This document shows positions 9,701 through 23,155 of a DNA stretch of 64,000 bases, one piece after another. The translations under genes were made by a program, and so were the position numbers. Source of the stretch: Dirofilaria immitis (lineage: Eukaryota; Nematoda; Chromadorea; Rhabditida; Onchocercidae); the NCBI GenBank assembly GCA_024305405.1, contig JAKNDB010000068.1:3534501-3598500 (forward strand), read 5' to 3'. Each line of letters begins with the position of its first letter. Position 1 is the stretch's first letter. The notes below the pieces were generated by a model, which saw nothing but the letters and a program-made list of their open reading frames with translations, was not told the DNA's origin and ran no database searches.

Positions 9701-12670
9701 AGCAAACGCTATTTGGAATACAAAATAGTAATAGTGGAGAGTTTTTAAGAGAAATGTTGGAGTATCTAACAAAGCATGATTTAGTGAATATTGATAAAGT
9801 AAGATTGGTTCGTTAATAATATTTAAACATTGAAATGAATAATTAATTCTAAAATCCTTTTCAGGCTTATGTAGTATACGCTAAATGAATGTTGTATTTC
9901 TTTTAGGATAGAAAATATTCAGCTTCGACTTTTGGTATAGCAACCTTTTCGGCTTCCTTATCACCAGTAATAGCACGGCAGATGTGTACTCTATTATCAG
10001 ACAATTTAAGCGAAGTAATCTCTTTCAATTTTTTATTTAATTCGATCTTTTGCGATTTCAATTGTAGTATTAAGAATTGACATAATTGTACGTTTCGGAA
10101 ACTTTTTGAAAGTCACAAAACGTTTTGATCCGAAATTTTTCAGATCCGATTTCTTAGAATTTTTCTGATTTAGAATTCAAAAATTTAGTTGGATACTTTG
10201 AGTGATAGAATGCTGAATTAAACCTTAAACATTAACATGTTTGATATGATATTTGTCATTATGAACATTTAAAAATCCCACTGACAAAGTTACCGTCTCA
10301 TTTGGATAACTTTCATGAACGATATTATTCTGATATTAGTTTTTCATTATTTGAATTAATATTTAATTGATTTTGATTCTCTAAACATTTAGATAGCTCT
10401 GGGTATATTGAATTTTCCAATAACGCAGTGATTGTACATCAGATTCACGTAGATAAACTTTCTAAATGATCAACTCAAGTAGTAGTTATAAAGCTATTTT
10501 GATCATTCTGTTAGTTATTCGCATTTTATAAAAATACGATTTTTAACATTTATTGAACTCCTTTTTCATTCACATAACAATTATATTTTTCAGGGTATTG
10601 TACTGTCTTCATATTTCCATTTATTATTTATGATGGTACCATTCGATATAAATGTTGATATCGATTGGAATATATTCTATGATGAGGTTGTATCTCAGTA
10701 TATACAATACTTTTAAATTCTGAATAATTCAAGTAATTTTTTTAATTTTTTGAGAAATGAAAGGAAAACTTTTAGTGAGGTCTTAATGCTGATTGATTTT
10801 AAACTTTTCCAATTCTCTTTCGAACTGATCTCACTCATAGTCTTCCAACTTTCCTGTTATGAGTGTTAATTTGCAAATCTTATTATTATTCTCTTTCTTA
10901 CATATCATTTCCGATACATATTTCTCGATAATCATGCGTTATGCATTAATTTTTCTATAGTTTTATTCATTGCAGTATAAAGCATTATCAAAATCTGAGC
11001 AAATTTTGCTTGCACGATTGGGATTAAATGATAAACAACTCGTTCGATGCTTCATCGAACAACCAAAATTGGTAAATTTTGGTGTTCTTTATTAGTTTAG
11101 ATTTCTATATATTTTCATTTGCAATTGAATTACTATTAATATTATTTGGTTACTTAGTTCGAACTATCATATATCTTTGAACGCTGCAAAATTCGATCTG
11201 AGAACATTAATTTCTTCTATCTCACATCAAAAATATATATCCATTAGATATCTGATCAACATATCACACTACGCTCTTATATTTTTTTCTACGATATTTT
11301 GTTGATTATGCTATTTGCAAAGTACTGGAATCAACAGGTTCAGCTAAATGCATAAATTTATTTTAAGTGTAATCTTATGCTTTTTTTCGATCGTAATACA
11401 AATTGTAGATCGAAGGTGAATCAGCATTACGTCTTTATATTTCGTTCATGTTACATCGATTGTGGAAACAAGAAACGTTTTTCGATATTGCGGAACGTTT
11501 CCACGTATCTCGTGGTTGGCTGCAAAATGTCTTGCAAGCAACATGTTCGCAGGCATCTTCGATAGCACGTTTTGCAGAGGCAATGATTGACTTTTTTTGA
11601 AATTATTCAGTGACTCGAACCAAATTTTTAAATATTCCATTAAATATGATCCATAATTGATAGCGTTGCAGAAAATACCATCTTTCTGGCCGTTGAAAAA
11701 TTTGTTACCAGATTTAGTGCAACACTTGCGAGATTGTTCACAGCAGGAGTTAGTTCCATTACTTGCACTCGATGGTGTTAGAAGAGGACGAGCACAACAA
11801 CTTTATAATGCAGGTATTAAAAAAATTTATTAAGACAGTAATCATGGTTCAGAGATCATTGGTATAAATTTATTTGAACTGAGATGCTCAGCTTGATTGA
11901 AACTTCTTAACTATTTTCGATGCAATTATGAGCAAGTATGAAACATGCGATGCCTAACAGGATTTTTTCATTAATTTGCGAATTTTAAGGTTTCAAAACA
12001 ATTGGTTTGATTGCTTCAGCAGATCCATCGGCGCTTTTATCTACCATTGATCATCTGAATAGACGACAGGCTAACGCAATCGTCAGAAGTGCAAAGGTAA
12101 ATTTTTAATAATTTTTGTTTAGTTTTTTTTTATTATATCTGAAATATTTACATTAAGTGGGGATTATGCAAGAAAATATAGTAATATTGAAAGTTTTGAT
12201 TATTATTTAATCAAAGTAGAAAAGTAGGCTTGCACTGAACGACTTACATCATTCGTTTTCATTTCTCGACTATATGTTCAAACATTGCATTGAAATGCCA
12301 AACAAATATATACACTGAGAAGAAAATATTTAAAAATATGTAATTAAATTTTTTCTGTGTAATTAAATTAGTCCATTCAGATATGCACTTTTCTTACATT
12401 ATTTTTTTGTTGTATAAAATAGGCAACATTTATTCTGAAAGAGTGAAAATGTTCGTAAATTGAATTTTCGTAGGAATCTGCGGTTTGGATAGAGAGGCAT
12501 AGAAATTTAGTTGAATAGAAATGATGTTTGATGAAAAGAAATGGCTAGTATGAAATTATGTAGTTTAGGTTTTGCTTCGTGATCAGTTAGCGGAAAAAGT
12601 TGAGGAATTGGAAGAACAAATTGGGATTAAAGGAAACGAAATTTTGGCAAAGTTTTTCTCATACTGCTGA
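3779..12670 (+). CDS. HELQ: HELQ (POLQ-like / Hel308-type) DNA repair helicase
   Basis: Twenty-five exons give about 932 residues (human 1101; the N-terminal region is shorter). HELQ is a 3'-5' superfamily 2 helicase acting in crosslink and double-strand break repair. Exons: 3779-3807, 4219-4280, 4392-4573, 5010-5115, 5266-5354, 5558-5678, 5937-6034, 6249-6328, 6553-6619, 7123-7256, 7523-7592, 7799-7896, 8055-8138, 8286-8420, 8602-8772, 8961-9172, 9467-9565, 9664-9798, 9907-10014, 10594-10686, 10976-11071, 11409-11579, 11672-11813, 11990-12096, 12569-12670. Motifs: Walker A ATGAGKT, DELH split between two exons, [29 protein letters not shown], then a C-terminal helix-hairpin-helix ([16 protein letters not shown]). 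Five core exons need one base restored in a homopolymer (6554-6556, 8114-8116, 8358-8362, 8628-8632, 9467-9471). Exons 1-3, rich in KKRKK-like basic motifs, rest on splice-phase agreement only. Confidence 0.92.
6513..6564 (+). repeat. 26-bp tandem duplication of a HELQ splice acceptor
   Basis: TTACATGAATTTAGGTTTAT plus TCACTA occurs twice head to tail (6513-6538 and 6539-6564). Each copy holds the same acceptor TTTAG|G, giving candidate exon starts at 6527 and 6553. Only the second gives the right reading frame after one-base homopolymer correction ([14 protein letters not shown] then VEEYAASR). Using the first would add 26 nt and shift the frame. Confidence 0.9.
11580..11671 (+). other. GC-AG intron in HELQ
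   Basis: Homology places the exon boundary at RFAE followed by KIPSFW. The donor reads GAG|GCAATG and the acceptor GCGTTGCAG|AAA. The phases match exactly with a GC donor, and there is no nearby GT that keeps the frame. The intron is 92 nt. Confidence 0.75.
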
Positions 12671-13266
12671 AAAATTGCTTCGAACTTAACATGCTGATGA
12701 AAATGATAATTTCTTTAGAATGCTAATATTGCCTGTCGTGATTTAAATCTATGCTAACAAAATATAGATTGTAAGTTAATTTATGTTTGACTTTTGTTTT
12801 TGTCGTATTTTTTTCTGGTTCTGTTTTATCATATTTGTTTTGTAAAAATTTATATGTAAAAAGCTTTTTCTTCCTTCTTTTATAGCTTATTTATATTTTT
12901 AGAGAATATAATATCGAATGATAAAAGTATTCAATTACATGAATCATTTGGATTTTAATATTTTTGATTTTCATATATATCCAAAAGCCTATTATTGCAA
13001 AAATCATATTACAAAATTAAGTTACTAAAAATTACAGTCATGGTTTTGTAAGTGTTCTATTATACAGAATTTGTCTTTAAAAAAATTTCTTTTTCATTAT
13101 CAATTATATTCATTATCAATTATATTTCCAAATTTTATTGGTGCTAGTATGGTTACCATACTTTTTATCTTTATATTTTGTTTATGTTTGTTTAGAAATG
13201 GTAAATGATAGGTAATTCTTTATAATCTCCTTCGATGTGCAATATAAACCATCAACACAATAAATG
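12671..13266. other. Convergent intergenic region
   Basis: About 600 bp between the HELQ stop and the stop of the unidentified minus-strand gene. It should hold both 3' UTRs and polyadenylation signals. A tandem ATTATCAATTATATTC doublet lies at about 13096-13127. Nothing coding was seen. Confidence 0.5.
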
Positions 13267-15382
13267 TTAATAAAAAATAATCAATAATGAAATAGCAACA
13301 CTCAATATAATCCTTTTATATCGAATAAGGAAATTCGGCTGTGCAGGATACTTTTCGTTATCATATTCAAAAATTACTTTTACTTTTTCCGGTGATGCAT
13401 CATCCGGTGGACTTAAAAAAGTAGAACTTTAATTTGATATAACGGTGTTTGGGTATCATGTATCCGAGAAATAATGATTTATTTCAAAATAAGATTTTGA
13501 GCAAAAATTAGTTTAGAATTATTTTAGGTTACTTCATAACTTTTGTTTGAGTTTAATTAAAAGCAACGAATCAATAGTATTTTAACTTATATGTTTGTTA
13601 TTGTGAAATTTAACTGTAACCTGAAGTAATTCAGAGGTAAATAATTACCTGAGGACAATAGTTGGAGGTGGTTGTCGAGTTGATTTTTGCGATGATCCTA
13701 AATGCTTCTGATGATGATGATGATGACCGTGAAGTAATGGTTGTTTTACCGGTGTACATGATTCTGTTGGATGAGATCTGCTAAAAGTTTTAAAAAATTA
13801 TCAATTTTTTTTTAATGGTTAAAATCATGAAAATAATCAATTGCTTTCGCAAACACATTAATTGATTGCTTAAATTTTAAAAAATGAAAGAGGACGAAAT
13901 ATATTTCTGAAATTGTTTAATTCTTATAAAAATAAAAATTTTTAAGATTTATTTTTCGAAAGATATAAACTATTTGAGAGCGAATAATTTAAAGTATAAT
14001 ATTATTGTATTGTATAATTAATCAATTTTTGCAATTATTATAATAAAATTCTTACTATTTATTGTAACGAATATTTTTTCGATAAAATAAAAATTATAGA
14101 ATTTTATTTTTATTTATATTTGTTATTAGATATTTAATAATTTATTTATTTATTTTAAATTTAATTTCCTTTTTGTTCTTTTTATTTCTAAATTATTATT
14201 TTATTTTTATTTATATATTATAACGACGATATATTGTAATTTTTCGATGATGACGATGATATATTGTAGTTTTTCGATGATGACGATGATAAATTGTAAA
14301 ATTTTATTTCATTTCATTTTTTCAATTTAAAGATTTCTTCATTTTTTTCTCTTTTTTTGTTACTCAATCGATAGCCCAATAATTTTATGAAATTTTGCTA
14401 TTTCATATTGGAAAGGGAAAATTATTGAATAACAATAAATGTTCGTTTTTTTTTTAATTTAAACTTTTTCCTTTTTTCTATCTCTATATATATATATATT
14501 TATAACGGAAAAATTGTTATTTGAAAAAGTCAATTTTTCTTTTTTTTATTTTTATAAGCATATTAAACAAAATAAGCATAAATTTTTCATTTAAAAAAAA
14601 TAATAAAATATTCGCTAAGTTTTCTCTTTTTGAATAACAATTTTAATTTTAAAATGTTAAGAAAAAAGATTTTTTGTGAAAAAGAAAAGTATTTTTAAAT
14701 TTAAATAAATTTTCAAAATTTTTATTTAAAAGAGAAAAAGAATGAAAAAATATTATTTTGATTGTATAGCATAAATCGATCAATGAATTGACGATCAATG
14801 AATTGAAATACTCTCAAATATTATTTATTATTGGGAATTATTTTATGTTATTTTATTTTATCATTTAACTTTTGAATTATATTCAGTACATCCATTATGC
14901 TATTAAAATAGGCAAATATTCTTACAGTAATTCATTTATTTGATAAAATTTTGATATTTTAATTTTAAATTAAATATTCAATAACCGGAATTAAATTGAA
15001 TATTTGACAAATTAAACGAAGAGAATAATAACGATAATAACCTTTCTAAAATATTACTATTAATGGTATCTTTGGGTATATCATAATTACGAATACCCGA
15101 ATAACATTTATCACTTGATTGATTACTATTGTTTACACAATTGTTTGTTGTTGTTGTTGTTGTTGTTCCCTGCGTTGATCCAATAATTTCCATTGGAAAA
15201 TCATTCAACATTTTTTGCGGCTTATCATATTGTTGCTTATTGCTATCAGTAGTTGTTACTATCACTTTACCAGATGGCAAATTATAATTATGATATCCTT
15301 TTCCACTGCAAGAATTAAATTTGTTGCCATTACTTGTTGATATGGGAATTTCTGTATCACATGTTATCCGTGATTCTTTCAT
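13267..15382 (-). CDS. Unidentified tail-anchored Thr/His-rich protein
   Basis: Three minus-strand exons agree in phase and encode about 205 residues: 15042-15382, 13649-13780 and 13267-13411. Exon A (113 codons) starts MKESRITCDTEIPISTSNGN and has a run of seven threonines followed by an Asn-rich patch. Exon B is basic and polar with HGHHHHHQKH and ends RQPPPTIVL. Exon C reads PPDDASPEKVKVIFEYDNEK, then a basic LIRYKR and a hydrophobic IILSVAISLLIIFY running to the stop. That layout suggests a C-terminal membrane anchor with the rest in the cytosol. The ATG directly follows TTTTACAG, so the mRNA is probably trans-spliced or has an upstream exon. I recognise no family. Homopolymer errors as in the neighbouring genes could alter the ends. 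Confidence 0.6.
13777..13784 (-). other. Tandem NAGNAG acceptor
   Basis: The second exon of the unidentified gene begins after TTTTAG|CAG|ATC on the minus strand. Either AG keeps the frame, giving SRSH or RSH at the junction, so a one-residue alternative-splice variant is expected. Confidence 0.5.
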
Positions 15383-18247
15383 CTGTAAAATATCTTTCTT
15401 AAATAATTAGTGATTAATCACCTTAATTATTGATTAGCAATTTATCATCATTCATTATAACAATATACCTATGTCAAAAATTAAACTACAACATCATCCT
15501 TCTTTTTCACCTGAAGAATTTCTTCTTTTAATGATTAATTAAATTTAATTAGTAATTGCTCATAATTAGCAACATTTTTTATTCATTTATAAAATTTCTT
15601 TTTAACAATTATTGAATTACTGATTAGCAATTATTCGTTATCATTATTCACTATAATAATATAAACATATCACGATTAAACTATAATACCATTTTCTCAT
15701 CTATCAAATTTTTTCCTTGAATAAATAACGATTAACTATTTAATATGAATTTATCACTTGTGATTATAACAGTATCATTATATCGAAATTAAATTATCAT
15801 TTTTTTTTCTATCATTATCAAACAATATGAATAACATGGAAAAAAGTATAATAATACATAAAATGATAATATTTAAAATCTAAAAGACTATTTAACGAAT
15901 AAGAATTTATTTTATCATTAACTTATATCTTTTTAAACATTCATAAAACAATAATTCAAAGAAGAAAAAAGGGAAAAAAGAGAGGCAAACATTTAACAAA
16001 TCTTTCATTATTATTATTGTTATTTAAAGAAAAAAGAAAAAAGTAAAGAAAAGAAAAAATAAAAAACAAAGAATGAAATTAAATGTCAATCAAAAAAAAA
16101 AACAAAGTTGATACATTAATTATAACTATTTGTTAGAAAATATAAGATCAATTTTTTCTCACTTTTTTACACATATTTCAATTTTACTTCCTCACAAATT
16201 TTTCCTTATTCGAAAAATACTTCCGCATTCATATTGAACTTTGATGTTTTCAACGATTACAAATTTTATATATTTATTATTGATTATTTTTATTCTTTTA
16301 AGATAAAATTGATAAGAAAAAATAAACAAAACAGTATAATAAATAGCATGGATGAAAATATTTCTAACAAATTTAATTTTTTAATTAATTAGTTAAATAA
16401 TTCTATCATATTATATTAATTTGCTATTATCTAATAGTTTAAATTATAACTAAGTAAGTTATTTCAAAAAATTTTTTTCTATTATTTATTTTTTAATTAA
16501 CTAAAAATTTGTAATTTTATTTAGTAAAAGATAAATTGATAAGAAAAAAAAGAGTAATTAATAATAATGAAAAATATACTTGCCAGCAATATATTATAAT
16601 TTTGGTCAAATATTTTCTTTTCTTTCGATATAAATGATGATATAATATATACATATATATATATATAGTTCATGTAAATTGATAAGAAAAGAATGATAAG
16701 AAAAGAATAAATAATGAGGAAGAAATATTTTTGATTTTAATAAATTATTTTTTAATATTTAGATAAATTGATAAATAAAAATTATCATCAACATGAATAT
16801 GAAAGTATTTTTTAGCAATTTCAAGTTCAATTTTAGGCAAATTTAAACAAAGGAAAAAGCAGCAACAGATATGGAAGAAATCATTTCCAACAATTTCAAT
16901 TTTAATTAATTATTTTCTGAGTAAATGAAGCAACGAAAAGGAATGGATAAGAAAAGATGGAAATAAATAAATAAGTTGAATTATTGTTTTCATTATCCAT
17001 CAGGTCATAAGATAACTTAATAAATAGAATTAATAGGAAAACAAAAAAAGTGTTTGTCAATTTTTAAATTATTTTAATGCCAAAAGAACAAGAAAAGATC
17101 AAAAATAAATGGAAAACAAATTGTTATGAAAGAAGCAAAAATTTATAAATGTTAAAATATGTATTTATTGCAATGATAATTATGAATTCAGCCCATACAC
17201 AATGCGTTATTTCATTTTTACTACTATTTTTATGAATTTAAAATTTAGATGTAAATTTAAAATTTAAATGTGAGAAATATTGTATCATCAAAATCAATGA
17301 AGTAGTTAAAATATAAATAAATTTTAAAACGAATAAATTAATCAAATAATTAGAATAATCTATCAAATAATTCTCTCAATTTCTCCTCTCATGCAGTTTA
17401 TCATTTTTGATAAACGTTTTGATAAAGTAATTAAGTATCAAATAAATCGAATCAACACTTCGATTTTCTAAATCCGTTTTCGATTTTTACTTTAAGATAA
17501 TATATACAAAAAACATAATATAAGTACTACTGTAAGTAAACTATCGTAGGAAATCTCAACATATACAAAAAATAATACAAACAATACTGTAAGCAAATTA
17601 TTATAAGAAATTTTTTTTAGAACTAAATAAAATCAAAGCGCAAAAATAAAAAAATTGAAAAGAAAAATTATAAATTTTGTTTTATTTTTTTCTAAAAAGA
17701 AATTTTAAATATATTCCATAATTCATTATCGATTACAATCATTACGATAAATAAATAATAGATCATAGAATAATTTTATATAATGGTTGTTTAATATTTT
17801 CAAAATATTCAAAATATTTCATCTCTTCAAATTCCATTCTTTATCTTTTCGCATTCCATCCTTTTACTTTCATGGATCAATATATCATTCATTGTACTGT
17901 ATTATTATCATTATTATTCTGATATTTTCAAGATTAATATATTTCGATATTAATAAAAATGTATATTTTCGCAAATGTTATTCATTAAAAATATCAAAAT
18001 TATCAATTAATAAATCCATTAGATAATATACGAATAACTAATTAATGAATTTGTGGAAAATAAGTTTTATTATTATTTTTCCATCATTATTTTCAATATA
18101 CACATATTTTGTAAGTATAGAATTAAGTAATGAATAATAAAAAATCAGACGATTCCGAGAGAGTTATATTTAATTAATTCTAGAATTTATAATAAAGAAT
18201 CGAAAATTATAAAACAAAAACTATTTCGAAGGAATTACATATTATTA
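15383..18247. other. Gene-poor A+T-rich region
   Basis: No supported exon was found here. The sequence is A/T homopolymer-rich, with short AATTAAT and TATATA runs. ATGs are frequent but open frames are short, as expected by chance at this composition. Upstream exons of the unidentified minus-strand gene could hide here. Confidence 0.5.
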
Positions 18248-18496
18248 GAAGTAAATAAAGAATATAATATTATTAGAATTAAATAATGAATATAATATTA
18301 TTAAAATTAAATAATGGATACAATATTATTAGAATTGAATAATGGATACAATATTATCTCAGAATTAAATAATGAATATAATATTATTAGAATTAAATAA
18401 TGAATATAATATTATTAGAATTAAATGATGAATATAATATTATTAGAATTGAATAATGAATATAATATTATTAGAATTAAATAATAAATAATAAAA
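18248..18496. repeat. 28-bp minisatellite, about 8.5 copies
   Basis: The unit approximates GAATTAAATAATGAATATAA followed by TATTATTA, repeated head to tail with a few substitutions (GGATAC variants in copies 3 and 4). One copy carries a 2-bp insertion (TATCTCA). Confidence 0.9.
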
Positions 18497-21400
18497 AGCA
18501 AAAGTAATGCGGAAGGATTATTTCAACAAATTTATATGCAAATTTAAAGGGAAGAATAAAAAAAAAGAAATATAAATTAAACAAATATTCGTTATAATTT
18601 GTTATGTAACAATTTAGCACAATCTGTTTAATAAATTCTATGATACGATAAAATGAAGCAAGTAATAGACCTAATGGGAATAGAAGAAAAATGCTAACTT
18701 TAACTTTAGTGAATGTATGGAAATTGCAGGAATTGTTTCCGTTTTATATAATCGAACAAAAAAAATTAAAAGAAAAAAAAAAGAAGGAAGGATTATTTAT
18801 TGCATTTGGATTAAAAATAATTTTTATAATATAAAATTTCTAATTCCATTTTAAATTTACAATATTTTATTAAATATTCTCAATTTATCATTTAACAAAA
18901 ATAAATAAATTATTTAGCATTTATTATTGATAGTTGATATATTATACGGAAATACGAGAGTGCTTCGAGAATTATATAAAACAAATGTAATGTAATTTTA
19001 AAATCAAAAAAAGAGAAAATGATAAATTTTATACAAACAAAAATAATAGAAATTTGAAATCAAAAAAGATCAAATATTTGAAACATTTAACAACTATCTA
19101 TTTAATAAGTTAAAATTATAAAATTATAATAATTAATTGAAATGGACTAAATTCCATTATTGTTGAAATAAATTTATGAAAAAAAAGTTTTGAATATATA
19201 TTGAATACATATATGATCTTATCTTTAATGTATTAATTAAATCTATAAAAATTCTTGAGATTAAATTTTATTTCAGATATTTAAATTGCCTTTCTTTTGA
19301 AACAATAAAAAATATGTTGAAAATAAAAGATCAAAGTTATCATTTTTATCAAACAAATACGAATAGAAGGAAGGAATTATGAGGGAAAATAGTAATAATA
19401 ATAAAAAGAAAATTTTAAATTGTTTTTACATAATCAAATAAAGAATAAATTAATATTGAAATTAATTAATTCAATTTTATAGTCTAATAGATAAAATTAG
19501 TTGTATTTATTTTTTATTCATCGCTTAAATTTAACCAATTTTTCAACAATTCATTACAAAATTACTTTTTTAATTAACTTTCAAGTAATAGAAAGTTGGA
19601 AACATAATCTTCAAGTTTTAACAGATATTATTTGTTTCTATCAAATGGAAAATTCAAAATTCTACAACTTTTTTAAAACTTTTTTTGCAAAATATTTATT
19701 TTGCAAAATAAAATTCTTTTATTTAATTATAACTTAAGCATTTGATCATTAAGCTTTCTTGAAAAAGTACATCAAACTAAAAATACTTATGTAATGTATT
19801 TTTTCTCATGTAAGATTTTCAAAATGAAATTTAAAAAAAATCAATCTCTTGAGAGAGGAAAAAAATAGTTATATGACAACGAGAGTATATTTAGCTTGTA
19901 TAATCATTATGTATGTATCATTTTTCAACAGGCAAATATATACATATATATTTGGCAAATTGATATATAATCAAAAACAAAAATAAAATATAATTTTAAA
20001 TTAAATTCAATTAATTATTTAAATTAAAATATTTTATTATAAAAATTAAGGAAGAAAAGATGAATTTTTTTCGTAAAATATCATTTTCTACGAATAAAAT
20101 GATTTAAAAAAAAGGAATGAAATGATTAAATAAGCTTTTGTAATTTGAATTTATTTCTCAATTAATATATATTATCATTTTTTAATTTCATATTTTTCAT
20201 TACTAAATGTTAAATTCGAATTTTTTTAAAATATTCAAGCTTATTGTTTAAAAATTAAATTATATCTTTAGGATATTATTGAAGTAAATACATTTCATTA
20301 TTGATTTTTCATTTATCTGATAAAAATCACTGTGTCACCGTTTCATTCATATTCATCTTTTTTTTTCTTCGAAAAATTAATTTTGATGATATTTTGATCA
20401 AATTTTTAATTTCATTTTTTTTTCATTTTATACCTACCAATTCGTTACAAGATTTTATCATTCATTTAGTTACTATTTATAAACTTGTATATGTATATAT
20501 ATTAATCTTAATATTCATTATTCTATGCAAATACAAACATATGTATCACAGAAATAACATGAAGATAATGTTCGATAAATGATAATTAGAATTAACAGAT
20601 AAATTCTTTTTCATTTATTTTTTTCTTTTAGCAATTTAGCAATTATCAAATTGTTTAGCTATTTTTTCTTTTAGAAATTTATCAGATTGTTTAGCTATTT
20701 TCAAGAGTATTGCAGTTTATCATACAGGCTTCCTTTTTTTTTTTTCAAAAACTTTTTCATATGTATAAGAGAGGAAAAGTGATATGCTATAAGTGAATGT
20801 TGTAAAAATGTGATGAAAATAACACTTTTTTCGATTTTGATAATTAAATATAATTTTTCTTTTTTAAATGTTCTAACAATTTGAGGAGAATTATAATTAA
20901 GTTAATGATTTCTAATATTAGTATTTTATTAATATATTTCTATCATTATCATTCTTGTAATACTGTTCTATATTATGATATTGATTATATATAATTAATA
21001 ATAATATTTCTAATTTCTAACACTATTATCGTTGAAATATATTGTATATCATAATGTTCATTATATATAATGTTGATTATATATAGTGATAATGATAATA
21101 ATATTTCCAATATTAATACTTTGTTAAAACATTTTCAACATTATTATCATTGGAATATTGTTATGTATTATGATATTGATTGTATATATTATAGTGATAA
21201 CAATAATATTTTCAATATTGGAAATATATATTGTTATTAAAACACTTCTAGCACTATTATCGGCATTCTTTCTATGAAATACGTCGTATATCATGATATT
21301 GATAATATATTACAATGATAATGGCAATAATAATAACGGTATTAATGATAATAATAGTAATAATAAATGACATTTCTAACACTAACAAACATAATTATTA
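18497..21400. other. Gene-poor A+T-rich region
   Basis: No exon is supported. A plus-strand open frame at about 18690-18835 (MLTLTLVNVWKLQELFPF) runs into lysine homopolymer and is probably chance. From about 20930 to 21380 the sequence is dominated by imperfect ATAATG/ATTATC motifs. Confidence 0.45.
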
Positions 21401-21417
21401 CTATTAGCAATCATCAA

Positions 21418-21624
21418 TAACAAGAATGTTTATAATAGAGGTGTTAATAATGGTGGTAAGAGAGGAATAGAAAATATAATAAGAAATAAAAGGCGATCGT
21501 CGTTCTAAGTGATATTAATGATGATGATTCATTTGCGCATTCCAAACCGATGCACCATTACACCAATCAATCTTTGCGATCTGCCGATAGACCTATTTTT
21601 AATTCGCATTCGATTCGCAAATAA
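21418..21624 (+). CDS. Candidate C-terminal coding exon, frame-shifted
   Basis: A GC-richer island breaks the desert. One frame reads NRGVNNGGKRGIENIIRNKR and RSSF to a TAA at about 21508. A second frame then reads SDINDDDSFAHSKPMHHYTN and QSLRSADRPIFNSHSIRK to TAA at 21622-21624. A single missing base near 21508 would join them into one acidic/basic polar tail. A possible acceptor (CTATTAG) precedes 21418. No upstream exons were identified and I do not recognise the product. The opposite strand has an open frame at 21567-21797, but it looks less protein-like. Confidence 0.35.
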
Positions 21625-21899
21625 ATCAAAGAAATAGAAGAAATAGGAGAAGAATTTTCCTTTAAGCATTTTCTAAATTTAATTTTAAAAAACTTCAATA
21701 ATTGCATGAAGCGAAAGAAAAAATGCCACTGTTGAAAAATAACAACGAAAAGACATTTTCCTTTTACTTTTCCATACTTAACAAATAACTTTTGCAAATT
21801 GTAACCAAAATTAACACTTATCAGTGATTTATCATAAAATAAAAAATGTCGAAATAATTTTTATTATAAAATGAAAAGAAAATTATCTTTTACTTTTGC

Positions 21900-22032
21900 T
21901 TGTTTTAATAATAATACAAAAACAAATAATAATTAATAATAATAAATATTGTTAGCAGTAACAATAAATAATAATAAACAATATAATAATAATAAATCTT
22001 GGTAGCAGTAATAATTAATAATAATAAACAAC

Positions 22033-22082
<50 letters not shown>

Positions 22083-22145
22083 TTGTTAGCAGTAATAATT
22101 AATAATAATAAACAATAATAATAATAATAATAAATAGTAATAATA
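21900..22145. repeat. (AAT)n microsatellite cluster
   Basis: Three repeats of a block ending GTTAGCAGTAATAATTAATA are separated by AAT runs. The longest pure run is about 22033-22080. The cluster looks like an AAT array duplicated together with a short unique linker. Confidence 0.85.
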
Positions 22146-23155
22146 AAGCACTGATAGAAGTGCTTATAATATTAAAGGAAAATATTATTTATTATATAAA
22201 AAAATAAAATAATTTCGAAAGATAGTTTAAGTAAAATGTACTAAAATTTCAAAATACCACATATATTCACTTCAAAATTTGTTTAATAATAACAATAATA
22301 ATAGCAATAGTAGTAATAATAATAATAACGATGATAACAAACATGATATAAATTATTTCAATAACTAACTAACAATTATAGATAGCTATGCAATAAAAAG
22401 AATCTTAATTTTAATTATTATAATTTTTTCATAAAGAATCGAAACATCAATTCGACGTTGATAAGTGATTAGAAATAATCTTTATGAAAAGATAATATCG
22501 TATTATTTAGTTGATAAATTAGGCATAAATATTATGTAGAAAAAGATTAGCCTAAGTTGATAACTAATTTGAAATGAATATGCAAATAATTAATCAATAA
22601 TTTTACAAATAATCCGAATACCAATTAATATCGGATGAGCAAATAATTCGAAATAATATTTGTTAATAGATAAGAATATCAGATAATGTTATTATCTTTA
22701 TTTAACTAATAAATTTATGCGTAAATTGTTATGCATAGATAAATAATAATTAGCGTCTAAAATGATAGTTCATTTGTAATGAATATGTAATTAAGTAAAA
22801 ATAATTCGAATCGAAAGACTCATATTTATTCATGATACATAACATCATTCATCAATCAACGAGAAAAAAAAGATGATTATCATGATGAATTCTTATATGA
22901 AATATTAAAATTACGTTTTGCCATTTTTTTTCTGCTAAACATTTTTTGAAACATCAATTATTATTCGTTCTCATTTTTATTTCTCACACTAAAAATTTCC
23001 TTTCTTTTCCTGTTTAAAAATACCGTATAAAAATTTTTCTTTCATCTGAATACCAGAACATACTGTATGAAAGGAAGAGGGAAAAAAGTTTATAAATAAA
23101 AATATATTTATTATAAAAAAAAAAAAGAATTGAAATACATCTGTTCGATATACAT
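22146..23155. other. Gene-poor A+T-rich region
   Basis: Nothing coding is visible. Short AAT runs lie near 22285-22330. A minus-strand frame at 22989-23171 is phenylalanine-rich and probably spurious. Confidence 0.45.

Noticed and set aside
11446..11640. Minus-strand frame with [18 protein letters not shown]
   Set aside because: It is antisense to the HELQ exon at 11409-11579.
18690..18835. Plus-strand frame MLTLTLVNVWKLQELFPF
   Set aside because: It runs into poly-lysine from an A-rich tract. There is no splice support and the length is at chance level.
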